NCBI RefSeq assembly: GCF_037176765.1
Contig: NC_090022.1
Span: 56,355,709-56,419,708 of the forward strand
Reading direction: 5' to 3'
Length of the DNA: 64,000 nucleotides
Source: Anolis sagrei
Lineage: Eukaryota > Chordata > Lepidosauria > Squamata > Anolidae
Part shown: piece by piece, positions 44,400 to 53,730 of the stretch
Numbering within the stretch: position 1 is the stretch's first letter
Layout of the letters: each line of letters begins with the position of its first letter
Position numbers and translations under genes: made by a program
The notes under the pieces: generated by a model
What the model was told of the DNA's origin: nothing
Database searches by the model: none
The model's input: only the letters and a program-made list of their open reading frames with translations

Positions 44400-44885
44400 G
44401 TTCTTGTGGGTTTTTTCGGGCTATATGGCCATGTTCTAGAGGCATTTCTCCTGATGTTTTGCCTGCATCTATGGCAAGCATCCTCAGAGGTGAGGTCTGC
44501 TGGAACTGGGAAAAAGAGGGTTTATATATCTGTGGAATGACCAGGGTGAGACAAAGGGCTTTTGTAAGTTGGGCTAGGTGTGAATCTTTCAACTGACCAC
44601 CTTAATTAGCATACAATGGGCTGACTGTGCCTGGAGCAAACTCTTCTTGAAAGATGATTAGATGTCCCTGCCTGTTTTTCTCTCTGCTGTTTTTGCTGTT
44701 GCAATTTTAGAATTTTTTTAATACTGGTAGCCAGATTTTGTTCATTTTCATGGTTTCTTCCTTTCTGTTGAAATTGTCCGCATGTTGCCATAGAACGTCA
44801 GGAGAAATGCCTCTAGAACATGGCCATATAGCCCGAAAAAACCCACAAGAACTGAGTGATTCCGGCCATGAAAGCCTTCGACAAT
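44400..44885. mobile_element. Penelope-like element copy with 15-bp target duplication
   Basis: Flanked by a perfect 15-bp direct repeat ACAGTAGTTTCCTCA (44385-44399 and 44886-44900). The left arm (GTTCTTGTGGGTTTTTTCGG...) is inverted relative to the right arm (CGTCAGGAGAAATGCCTCTA, CATGGCCATATAGCCCGAAA, GAAAGCCTTCGACAAT). About 290 bases of internal sequence with no RT remain between the arms. The hammerhead-like core on the minus strand is altered at the GAAAC box (AAAAC). Confidence 0.75.
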
Positions 44886-44909
44886 ACAGTAGTTTCCTCA
44901 TTAAAAGCC

Positions 44910-45300
44910 TTATCTGTCACAAAAGGCTGAAAGCTTATTTAAATAAAAAGGTCTTTACCTGCTGGTACAAAGGCAGCAGGGAGGGGACTAGACTTCCAGG
45001 GTAAAGGACTTTCATAACTTAGGAGCAGCTGCTGAGAAGGCTCTCCCTCTTATGTGCTCACTAGATCTGCCTAAGATGAGGCTGGGACTGCCTATAGGGA
45101 GACCTCAGTGGACCTAAGCAAAGTAGGATTATAAAGGTCACAGCCAGCACTTTGAATTTGGCCCAGACATTGAGTTGTTTCAGCTGGGGTAGAGATACTG
45201 TATGATCCTTAACAGCTGCCTGTCATGCTGATGATGCCCAGCTTCAAAACTGGAGATAACCTCTCCCATTAATTTCATGTTGACGTCAAAGGCCAACTGT
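44910..45300 (-). mobile_element. L2-clade LINE 3' ORF fragment, decayed
   Basis: Read on the plus strand, AAAAAGGTCTTTACCTGCTG through GACCTCAGTGGACC parallels, phrase by phrase, the stretch at 18530-18800 of the minus-strand L2 LINE. No intact frame. Confidence 0.55.
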
Positions 45301-45401
45301 GTAATACCCCTTGCCTTTTTTCAGTGGAGATTTAAACAAGAGTATCAAAGACCAGGGTAGGAACTCTAACGTTCCAGATGCGTTGAACTGTTTGTCTGGA
45401 G

Positions 45402-45835
45402 CAGTGGTACCCAACCTGCGGTCCATGGAGCACCAGTGGTCCACAAGAATGAAAATATGGTCCACAGCCTCATAATTACTACACCATTGCCTTGAAACCA
45501 CACGGCAACGAGAGCAACTGGTCTCGCAAACCCTCTTATAGTGCCGAGGCAACAGGGATGTCGGGAGGGGAGAGGCTGACTACCCACGAACGATTACTTC
45601 TACACATCAGCTCTAGATTATTAAATACTGTTTTCTGTGGGTAAGCAGATGGCAACTACTGGATGGCATGTGTTCTACATCAGAAACCAGAGCTGATGTG
45701 GTCTATCCAATGCAGTTTTCTGAATCAGTACCCTGAATAACCAAATCTAAAGTTGATTAAAACTGATTCCTAACCCTTTTGGTACTAATGTGAGAGAGTG
45801 GTCCCTGGTCCAAAAAAAAGGGTTGGGAACCACTG
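45402..45835. mobile_element. hAT-type non-autonomous element
   Basis: Inverted ends CAGTGGTACCCAACC and GGTTGGGAACCACTG differ at one base. Flanks GTCTGGAG and ATCTAGAG match at six of eight bases, fitting the 8-bp duplication of hAT elements. 434 bp, no transposase. Confidence 0.75.
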
Positions 45836-45954
45836 ATCTAGAGTCTGTAAAGCCCCTCAAAGCAGTACTGGACTCCCTGGTGGCCCTCCATACCAGTCAG
45901 GTCGAAGTGGTCAGGAGCAGCCCTTCTTGTCCCTTTGAGAACCTAAGAAGCTGA

Positions 45955-46570
45955 GTGAGATGATGGTCCAGGGGCAGAAAGCAGGTTCCTGTTCCCCAAA
46001 AGTCACGACCCGGGAAGGGTGGGCAGGAAAGGGTGGGGAAACCAAGGAGGAGGGGGGAGGACGCCTCAGATTTGGGGAGGGGAATGGGAGGGCGGACATG
46101 GCGCCGGGAGAGACCCCCGCCCGAGCTGCCTTTTTGCAGAAGCCAAATGGAGAGGAGGGAGAGGAAGCGGGGAAGGAGAGGAAGACGAGGAGGAGAGAGA
46201 GAGAGGCAACTTTTCCTGCACCGGAGAAATAGCATTGGTGATGGAGGAGGAGGAAGGGGCGGATTCCTCCGCTCTTGGGAGCCTTCAAGGTCTTCCTTTT
46301 ACAGAAAGCAATTCTCCTTCCCCCCTCCCCCGAGAACCAACGCTACCCTCCCCCCCCCTCTCCCCCCCCCCCCGCCACCTCTCAAAGCCTTGCCCCCGCC
46401 GTTTTCTTCCTGGAGGCGCTCTCTTCCCCCCCCCCCCCCCACCTCCTGTTCTCCGCCTCCTGTGGTCTTCCCCACCCGCCATTTAAAGGGGCAGAAGCAC
46501 GGCGTTGTCACTGAACCCCTCAGAAAGATGCGGGGAGGAGACTATGAGGCCCCGAAAGGGCAGTAAGAGG
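45955..46570. other. GC-rich block, possible unannotated promoter or exon
   Basis: GC-rich, CpG-containing segment (GGACATGGCGCCGGGAGAG, several GGGCGG-like sites) with very long C runs at 46350-46440. ORFs run in several frames, as expected from base composition, and none resembles a known protein. It could be the first exon of a noncoding transcript or just GC-rich DNA. Confidence 0.3.
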
Positions 46571-46769
46571 CGACAAGGAAAAGCAGCCCGGGTAGCCATG
46601 GCCTCTCACCTCCAAAGAGACGTGGATGGGAAGCCAGTCCAGAGAAATGTGGGCGGCCCTGCACTGGAAACACAGCCACCCCTACCCCGCCCATCGCCTT
46701 TTGGGAACCAAGAGAACACTGGGTCTGTGGGCGAGGGAGAGTCGAGACACGCTCGCCACAAAACCCACC

Positions 46770-47420
46770 TCATTGAAATCACCTTCTGGTCCGGTCTTGG
46801 AAACTAAGCAAGGCCTGCCCTGGTTGGTATTTGGATGGGAGTCCACTAATGAGTACCAGGTGCAGCAAGCTATACCCCAGGGAAAGGAACTGGCAAAACA
46901 CCTCTTGAGTATTGCTTGCGGAAGAAAACCCTGTGACAGGCATGTAGCCGGGGGGGGGGGGGGGCGGCCTCGGGGGGCTTCAGCCCCCCCCCCCCCCCCC
47001 GAAATTTTCATGGTGGTTCGCGAAAAGGCCTTACTGGTGCATTATTTAAACTGTTATGTTTATTCATATCATGATCTGATCACCATACTCAATATATCCC
47101 ATATGCATGGGGGTATTGGGGTAATGATACAAAAGGTTTGCTAGGCTAGACCCTCTTTCACTCAGACTCACCCCCCCCACCCGAAACTCAGCCCCCCCCC
47201 GAAACCCCCCCTGAAAAAAAACGAAACGAAATCCTGGCTACGGGCCTGCCCTGTGAAATGGACAGGGTTGCCATAAACTACGGGGTATTTAAAAGACCAC
47301 ACATAGAAAGAAAGAAGAACAGGAAGTGGGCCACCATGAGCACGCCCTTGGGAGACCCCAGTCCCCCTTCTCCCAATCCCGCTTTTTAAACGAACCATAG
47401 ATTGAAAGGTGGCCATTTAG
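46770..47420 (+). mobile_element. 5S-rRNA-derived SINE split by a hAT-like MITE
   Basis: Head 46790-46885 recalls 5S rRNA: GGTCTTGGAAACTAAGCAAG, GGTTGGTATTTGGATGGGAG, GAGTACCAGGTGC. Body TTGAGTATTGCTTGC, GAAAACCCTGTGA, then resumes after 47249 with AATGGACAGGGTTGCCATAA. Only the 312-bp element between interrupts it. The extent past about 47300 is uncertain. Confidence 0.75.
46937..47248. mobile_element. 312-bp hAT-like MITE with G/C-run arms
   Basis: Ends CAGGCATGTAGCC and GGCTACGGGCCTG are inverse with two mismatches. The 8-bp CCCTGTGA is duplicated on both sides (46929-46936 and 47249-47256), the hAT duplication size. Inner arms are long G and C runs plus CTTCAGCCCCC, which could form a strong hairpin. 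Confidence 0.8.
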
Positions 47421-47484
47421 TCCAACACCCTGCTAGGCTAGGATACACAACTAAAAATGACTGTCTAACCTCTTTTTTTGGAGT

Positions 47485-47645
47485 AGGCATGGGCCAACTT
47501 GGGCCCTCCCTCCCGGTGTTTTGGACTTTAACTCCCACCATTCCGCTTAAGCGGCTGAGGGGGGAAAGGAAAGGGCCTGAGGCTGTGAGGAATGGTGGGA
47601 GTTAAAGGAGGGAGTGCCCAAGTTGACCCATGCCTGCCTTAGAGG
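47485..47645. mobile_element. palindromic MITE, third family, intact-looking
   Basis: GGCATGGGCCAACTTGGGCC at the left, CAAGTTGACCCATGCCTGCC at the right, centre CCGCTTAAGCGGC-like palindrome. Arms pair almost throughout. Confidence 0.8.
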
Positions 47646-47706
47646 GGAAAGCACCCCCCACAGAGAGCCATCCAAACCTCCATCCTCCAAGGCTGTACTT
47701 CCACTG

Positions 47707-47870
47707 TATTGTCGAAGACTTTAATGGCCAGAATCACTAGGCTACTGTGATTTCCTGCACCGGAGAAATAGCATTGGATATATGGCCATGTTCAAGAAGC
47801 ATTCTCTCCTGACGTTTCACCTGCATCTATGGCAGACATCCACAGAAGTTGAGAGATTTGTTAGAAACAA
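47707..47870 (-). mobile_element. Penelope-like end carrying a foreign 27-bp patch
   Basis: Arm with ATTGTCGAAGACTTTAATGG, then TATGGCCATGTTCAAGAAGC, CTCTCCTGACGTTTCACC, CATCTATGGCAGACATCC. Where other copies read a GTTTTCCGGGCT-like segment, 47751-47777 instead matches 46212-46238 exactly. Confidence 0.75.
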
Positions 47871-47959
47871 AGTAAGTGAGGTGTGTGTATGTATGTATGT
47901 GTGTGTGTATATATGTATATATGTATATATCTGTAGAATGGGGTGGGGTTGAGCTCGAC

Positions 47960-48700
47960 TGTTGAGCCTATTGAGTATTCCTTGCTGAAGAAAATCCTGT
48001 GAAATGGACAGGGTTGTCATAAACTACTGTGTATTTCAAATAAAGAATAACAGGAAGTGTGCCATCATGAACACCTCCCCCCCCCCCCCCTTGGGAGACC
48101 CCAGTCCCCCTTCTCCCAATCCCGCTTTTTAAACTGGAATCATAGATTGAAAGGTGGCTTTTGGGGGGGGGGGGGGGTGTTGAAGTCCAAAACACAAGAA
48201 GGGCCCAGGTTGGCCCATGCCTACTCTAAAAAAAGAGGTTGGACAGTCATTTTGTAGTTGTGTATCCTAGCCTAGCAGGGTGTTGGACTAAATGGCCACC
48301 TTTTATTCTTTCTTTTAAATACCCAGTAGTTTATGGTAACGCTGTCCATTTCACAGGGTGGCTATTTAGGGGGGAGGGGGAGTTGAAGTCTAAAAAACAA
48401 GAAGGAAGGGCCCAAATTAGCCTATGCCTACTCTAAAAAAAGAGGCCGGACAGTCATTTTTAGTTTTCTAGCCTAGCAGGGTGTTGGACTACATGGCCAC
48501 CTTTCAGGCTATGATTTCAGTTTAAAAGGCGGGATTGGGAGAAGGGGGACTGGGGTCTTCCAAGGGAGTGCTCATGGTGGCCCACTTCCTGTTATTCTTT
48601 CTTTTAAATACCCCGTAGTTTATGGCAACCCTGTCAATTTCACAGGGTTTTCTTCAGCAAGGAATACTCAAGAGGGTCAACAGTGGAGGGTGGGGTTGAG
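47960..48700. repeat. cluster of direct and inverted copies of a local repeat
   Basis: Pieces of the segment at 47249-47420 recur here: 47990-48160 in the same direction (TGTGAAATGGACAGGGTTG, CCCAGTCCCCCTTCTCCC) and about 48290-48360 and 48500-48680 inverted (GAGAAGGGGGACTGGGGTC, CCCGTAGTTTATGGCAACCC). Poly-C and poly-G runs at 48073 and 48163. Confidence 0.8.
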
Positions 48701-48729
48701 CCTCTTTAAATGCCAAGCGCTTCTTCCTA

Positions 48730-49300
48730 AAGTGGAGGTGGGATCTTGTTTTCCCCGCTGTCATTTGAATCCATTGCTGCCGACCGGCCGCGCGAGGGCG
48801 TCCCGTGTGTTAGTTCCCACAAATTAACCGGCCTCCCCCTCACCTCCAAAGCGGCCCCGGCGGATCCGAGCCGGACGATTGGACAGAGGGCCCTCTTCTC
48901 TGCCCCGCAAGCGCGTTCACGGGCCCGGGAATCCTTTGGGCGGCGACCCAGAGGCCCACGAACAGGGCGCCCCCCTCCTCCGCCTGCGCCCAGCATAGGG
49001 AGCGCCCCCAAAATGGCCCGAGAGGGGCCTTTCCCGGCCTAGCAGCGCCGCCACACCCCCGCAGCCGCCTGGGGCTCCGCCTGGGGAAGCGGGCCGCGCT
49101 ACTGCGGTGTCTCTGCATGCCTTGAGGCGAGCGGGAGAGCTCCGCGAAGGGCCTTGGAAAAGCACAACTCGGAGCGGGCCTCTTGGGCTCTTGTTGTTGT
49201 TCTCAACACGGTCCGCTAGTGGAGTATATAAAGAGCTGCGGCAGCGCGCGCGGCCTCAGAACGCGGTTTGCGAGCGGAGCGGGAAGGTCTTCGGCGGCTG
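48730..49300 (+). promoter_or_regulatory. H1-10: H1-10 CpG-island promoter
   Basis: CpG-rich upstream region with an inverted CCAAT box (GACGATTGGAC, near 48878) and TATA box TATATAAA at 49225-49232. Transcription would start near 49255. Confidence 0.75.
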
Positions 49301-49319
49301 GATGTTATCGTTTTCGGCC

Positions 49320-50027
49320 ATGTCTGTGGAGCTGGAAGAAGCCGATTTGCCGTTGACGGAGGCCGAGGAGGCGCCCTTGGCTCCCGAGAAGAAAGGCGCC
49401 GGCGCCGCCGCCAAGAAGGCCTCGGCCTTGTCTCCCTCGAAGAAGAAGAAGAACAGCAAGAAGAAGAACCAGCCCGGGAAGTACAGCCAGCTGGTGGTGG
49501 AGTCCATTCGGAAGCTAGGCGAGCGCAATGGCTCCTCGCTGGCCAAGATCTACAACGAGGCCAAGAAGGTGCCTTGGTTCGACCAGCAGAACGGCCGCAC
49601 TTACCTCAAGTACTCCATCAAGGCCTTGGTGCAGAACGACACCCTCCTCCAGGTCAAAGGCACCGGCGCCAATGGCTCCTTCAAGCTGAACCGAAAGAAG
49701 CTCGAAGGCGGAGCGGGAGAAGGAGGAGGGCCCGCCATCGCGCCCCACGTTAAGCCCCACAAAAAGGCCGCCGCGGTGGTCGCGACGCCCCCGAAGAAAG
49801 CCGAGAAGAAGCCCAAGGCGCTGGAGAAGAAGTCGTCGCACAAGAAGGGCGCCTCCCCGTCCCCAGCCGCCGCCAAGAAAGAGAAAGCCAAGGCCAAGAA
49901 GGCGGGGGCGGCGGCGGGCAAGAAGAGCGGCGCCCCTTCGCCCTCTTCCTCCGCCTCCGCCTCCTCGCCCGCCGCCAAGAAGGCCAAGAAGGCCGCCAAG
50001 CCCAAGCCCCTCAAGAGCAGGAAGTGA
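49320..50027 (+). CDS. H1-10: linker histone H1.10 (H1x)
   Basis: Linker histone that binds nucleosome entry/exit DNA and compacts chromatin; H1x is the replication-independent somatic variant. 235 residues, slightly longer than the mammalian form (about 213). It starts [11 protein letters not shown], then a Lys-rich N-tail ([14 protein letters not shown], 38-51), winged-helix globular domain about 53-127 ([49 protein letters not shown]) and an Ala/Lys/Pro-rich C-tail ending KPLKSRK. Intronless. An in-frame ATG at 49302 would add MLSFSA; I chose 49320 because family members begin MSVELEE. No replication-dependent stem-loop after the stop; a normal poly(A) signal follows. Identification is sure. 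Confidence 0.96.
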   Translation: MSVELEEADLPLTEAEEAPLAPEKKGAGAAAKKASALSPSKKKKNSKKKNQPGKYSQLVVESIRKLGERNGSSLAKIYNEAKKVPWFDQQNGRTYLKYSIKALVQNDTLLQVKGTGANGSFKLNRKKLEGGAGEGGGPAIAPHVKPHKKAAAVVATPPKKAEKKPKALEKKSSHKKGASPSPAAAKKEKAKAKKAGAAAGKKSGAPSPSSSASASSPAAKKAKKAAKPKPLKSRK

Positions 50028-50231
50028 GGGAGAAGGAGGAGAAGGAAGAAGGGAAAGGCCGCCCTCCTTTCCTAGGACTCAGACTGCGCTCGAAGCACAG
50101 AGCCACCTTTTTTTTCACCCTCGCTTCGGTTGTGTTTACTTTTGGGGGGCAGGCAAAGGACACTTTTCCCTCCATGTTTTTTTGGATATGTTTTGTCGTC
50201 AAGGTTGCTTTTTTATCCTTGCTCGTGTTAT

Positions 50232-50465
50232 ACCAGGATGGGGGCCTTGGAGGTGTTTTGGACTTCAACTCCCAGCATTCCTCACAGCCTCAGGCCCCTT
50301 CCTTTTCTAGGGAGGAGGGGGCAAGCTTGTTTTCTGCTGCCCGGAAGACTAGGACGCAATGGAACGATGGCTTCAAACATTTGAAAGGAAGGGGCCTGAG
50401 GCTGTGAAGAATGCTGGGAGTTGAAGTCCAAAACACCTCCAAGGCCCAAGTTTCCCCATGGCTGT
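50232..50465. mobile_element. palindromic MITE with a CR1 core fragment inside
   Basis: Arms CTTGGAGGTGTTTTGGACTT and AAGTCCAAAACACCTCCAAG are exact inverses. Between them, 50309-50378 is CR1 ORF sequence (GGGGCAAGCTTGTTTTCTGC, AAGACTAGGACGCAATGG) without the CR1 3' end. Confidence 0.8.
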
Positions 50466-50856
50466 GTTATACTGTTCTGGAAGACCCATATTTTTGTGTG
50501 TCGGTGGAGAGGGGAGGGTGGGGGTCCTATTTCGCTTTTTTTCTTGATTTATTCAGTGACTGTCGCGTATCTGAGCCTCAATTCGTTTATTGGCTTCCAT
50601 TTCCTCTTGAATTGGGGGGGGGTGCCTTTGAGAGAGCTTCCAGCAGCTGAGGGGGCGCCTCGTGTCGCCATGGCAACCTGGCCTCCCACCACCCCCGCCC
50701 CCCTTTTTTGTAATTGAAAGGACCTAGTCGGAGAGGGAGACGCCCCCCTTTGCCTCCATCTTGTACTGTACTGCCTTCATGTCTTCGATTGCCTTTTTTT
50801 AAAGGAGGGTATTTGTGTTTTCTTTTGTGGGAAGGGGAGGGATGGGGTTTTTTGTC

Positions 50857-50862
50857 AATAAA
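50857..50862 (+). terminator. H1-10: H1-10 poly(A) signal
   Basis: AATAAA in TTTGTCAATAAATGG, about 830 bases after the stop codon. Confidence 0.75.
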
Positions 50863-50964
50863 TGGTATTTTAAAAAGCATTTTTCATTCGCTGCTTGCTC
50901 GCTGTTTATGAAGGGGGGAGGTCAGGGGTGTAGCGTCATGAAGAGGAAGCTTCAGCTGCAGGGT

Positions 50965-51270
50965 TGGAGAATTAAATATATGTGAGGAAGTCCTAGGGAG
51001 GAGGGAGCAAGCTTGTTTTCTGCTGCCCTGGAGACTAGGACGCAGAATAAAGGCTTCAAACGACAAGAAAGGAGATTCAATCTGAACATTAGGAAGAACT
51101 TCCTGATAGCCGTTCAGCAGTGGAACTTTCTGCCCTGGAGTGTGGTGGAGGCTTAAACAGAGGCTGGATGGCCATCTGTCGGGGGTGCTTTAAATGCAAT
51201 TTTCCTGCTTCCTGGCAGGGGGTTGGACTGGATGGCCCATAAGGTCTCTTCCAACTCAATGATTTTATGT
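50965..51270 (+). mobile_element. CR1 LINE, 5'-truncated, with deletions
   Basis: ATATATGTGAGGAAGTCC, CTGAACATTAGGAAGAACTT, AGGCTGGATGGCCATCTGTC and tail CTCAATGATTTTATG. Shows short internal gaps against the 31.9-kb copy. Confidence 0.9.
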
Positions 51271-51282
51271 AGAGATGCTTCC

Positions 51283-51550
51283 CCCTCTTCTTAAAGTGGT
51301 TCCTCCCTTGAGTCCAGCGCCAGTAAAGGGGGCGATGGGAGAACCCACTTTAAGAAAAGGGGAAGGTACCATTCTTTCCAATAATAATAATTATTGGGAG
51401 GAATGGTACCTCCCTTTTCTTAAAGTGGTTCCTCCCTTGAGTCCAGCGCCAGTAAAGGAGACGATGGGAGAAACCACTTTAACAAAAGGGAAGGTACCTC
51501 CCCCCCCTTTGTTAAAGTGGTTTCTCCTTTCGCCCCCTTTACTGGCACAG
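51283..51550. repeat. nested palindromes with a 129-bp-offset duplication
   Basis: A segment starting TTCTTAAAGTGGTTCCTCCC at 51288 recurs at 51417 with few changes over about 67 bases. Each copy ends in its own inverse (GGGAGAACCCACTTTAAGAA, 51337). A third inverted arm, TTGTTAAAGTGGTTTCTCC then GCCCCCTTTACTGGC, lies at 51509-51546. The centre TCCAATAATAATAATTATTG at 51378 is palindromic too. Confidence 0.9.
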
Positions 51551-51659
51551 TTAGTAAACGGGTTATTCAACTCCCCCTCTCCGGTGACATTTGGTATGCC
51601 CTGTCTTTCAAGGAAATTGTGAGGGCTGTTCCTTTGCCACAAAAGCCTCAATAGGCCAG

Positions 51660-52045
51660 AAAGGAAGAGGAAACTACTGCGCTGGAGCTCTTCCGCTCGC
51701 TGTCCCCGTTATTTTGGCGGTTCCTGAGTAGTAGAGAGGGTGGGTCCAAACTCAGAAAAGGGGGCGGGGCTCCCGCTAATTGATTGGGTGGCGCATGTGC
51801 CTTTCCCCCGCTGCGCCCTTGACGCCAAAGATGAGGCTCCGCCCCTCCCTGACGAAGCTTTCCTTTTCTCCGCCGGGATTACGTCATCAGGCGCCAATGC
51901 GTGCGAACTGGCGTGCGCAGTCTGCTTCTGATTGGCTGGACGGGGAGGGGACGTCACGCGACTCTTTTCGCTTGATCCTCCCTCGGGGGCGCTTTAGAAG
52001 CCTCCTCGCGCCCGAGCTGTGGTACAGCCCATGTTTAAAGGGGAA
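51660..52045. promoter_or_regulatory. orphan CpG-island promoter
   Basis: GC-rich, single-copy-looking block with an E2F-like TTTTGGCG (51713), GC box GGGGGCGGGGC (51761), inverted CCAAT boxes (51783, 51931), TTACGTCA (51879) and GACGTCAC (51950) CRE/ATF-type sites. No TATA and no adjacent coding exon is recognised on either strand. Direction is unknown. Confidence 0.55.
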
Positions 52046-52117
52046 GGAGGCCAGGCCCAAAGACTGCATTCCTTCACCTTCCCTCCTCATGCAAACTCGC
52101 TGCCAGAAACCTTCATC

Positions 52118-52672
52118 TCCTTAGAATCATGGAGTTGGAAGAGACCTCGTGGGCCATCCAGTCCAACCTCCTACCAAGAAGCAGGAAAACCGCAAAGCAC
52201 CCCCGACAGATGGCCATCCAGCCTGTTTAAAATCCTTCCAAGAAGGAGCCTCCACAACACTCCGGGGCAGAGAGTTCCACTGCTGAACAGCTCTCACAGT
52301 TAACAAGTTCTCCCTCATCTTCAGGTGGAATCTCCTTTCCTATAGTTTGAAGCCATTGCTCCGCGTCCTTGTTTCCAGGGCAGCAGAAAACAAGCTTGCT
52401 CCCCCCTCCCTATGACTTCCCCTCACATATTTACACATGGCCCTCATGATGTCTCCTCTCAGCCTTCTCTTCTGCAGGCTGAACTTGCCCAGCTCTTTAA
52501 GCCGCTCCTCATAGGGCTTGTTCTCCAAACCCTTGATCACTTTAGTTGCCCTCCTCTGGACAAATTCCAGCTTGTCAACATCTCCCTTCAATTGCGGTGT
52601 CCATAATTGGACACAGCAGTCCAGGTAAAGTGGTCTGACCAAGGCAGAATAGAGGGGTAGCATGACTTCCAT
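52118..52672 (-). mobile_element. CR1 LINE, 5'-truncated
   Basis: Minus-strand CR1 with ORF2 C-terminus ([58 protein letters not shown]), frame breaks, then [17 protein letters not shown] and the 3' end at 52118 (AGAATCATGGAGTTGGAAG read in reverse). Confidence 0.92.
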
Positions 52673-52884
52673 GGATCTAGATACTATACTCCCATTTATC
52701 CATTTGAATTACATATTGATCCAAATTCCAATTACTCCTCACCAAGTGCATCCCACTGATTGAATAGTTCTGTTAAAGTTGGAACCAGCAGTAAGAGTCC
52801 AATCTAGCATTAGGAATGGGGGTACTGTAGCCTATAGATTTAAAATCTCTTGCAGTGTGCAACATCAGTGTCAGTAGCATGTAG

Positions 52885-53080
52885 GCTGCAGCTACATTGT
52901 AGATTAGAATGAATGCAGTTTGACACCCCTTTACTGACATGTCTTAATGTTACAGATTAATCATAGGAATTGTTTGGTGAAACAAAGAAGGTCAGGGGCC
53001 TTGTAAAACTACAACTCCCAATATTCCATAGCATTGAGCGATGTCAGTTAAAGTGTGCCAAACTAGTGTAGATGTAGTTG
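52885..53080. mobile_element. palindromic MITE, second family
   Basis: CTACATTGTAGATTAGAATG at the left; AAACTAGTGTAGATGTAG at the right; inner CTACAACTCCCAATATTCC and CATAGCATTGAGCGATG. Confidence 0.7.
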
Positions 53081-53149
53081 TCTGCGACAGCTTAACTTCG
53101 TTCACAGTCTCTAAGGTGCTACAAGAATCCCTTGCAAATTTTCCGGGTT

Positions 53150-53405
53150 TTTTTTCCCATGTCAGAAGCAACTTGAGAAACTGCAAGTCGTTTCTAGTGT
53201 TGGAGAATTGGCCGTCTGGAAGGATGTTGCCCAAGGGACGCTGTGATGTTTTACTATCATCTGGAGGCTTCTCTCATGTCCCCACATGAGAAGCTGGAGC
53301 TGATGGATGGGAGCTCATCCAGCTCCCTGGATTCGAACCACCGACCTTTTGGTCAGCAATTCTGCCAGCACAAGAGTTTAACCCAATGTGCCACTGGGGG
53401 CTCTA
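53150..53405 (-). mobile_element. tRNA-derived SINE
   Basis: Reverse copy: CATGTCAGAAGCAACTTGAG at 53158, B-box complement GATTCGAACCA at 53330, head complement ATGTGCCACTGGGGGCTCTA at 53386. Confidence 0.88.
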
Positions 53406-53514
53406 TATTTTTTCATGACAACACTTTCCCAAAGTGTCTTTCTGTGGCTGAAGAGGACTGACTCTCCACACACCCCGCCCAAGCAAAAAACATATCTTGT
53501 TGTTTATTCATCTT

Positions 53515-53730
53515 ATGGGATTTTCTAGGCAAGATTTGTTCAGAGAGAGTAAGAAACAACTTTAAGGCACACAAACCCCATTAAGATTATAAAATGATAT
53601 GAGTGAACAAAACACCCCTCACAAATGTTAACATAGACTGAGTTTCCATGGCCAAGCAGATTTGAGCCACGGCCTCCAGATTTGTAGTCAAGTGCTCCAA
53701 ACCATTACACCACTCTGACTCAAGGTAGTT
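53515..53730 (-). mobile_element. second tRNA-derived SINE family, old copy
   Basis: The minus strand reads GAGTCAGAGTGGTGTAATGG (A-box region), then a damaged B box and GGCCATGGAAACTCAG. Same family as the plus-strand copy at 55199. Confidence 0.7.

Larger units (their letters stand above)
50028..50880 (+). other. H1-10: H1-10 3' UTR with inserted repeats
   Basis: Runs to the poly(A) signal at 50857. It contains a palindromic MITE at 50232-50465, so the UTR has grown by transposition. Confidence 0.65.

Noticed and set aside
46790-46885. 5S rRNA gene
   Set aside because: Only the internal part resembles 5S rRNA and it is fused to a SINE body; a second old copy lies at 2563.
49268-49841. Alternative-frame ORFs across H1-10
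   Set aside because: Shadows of the GC-rich histone frame.
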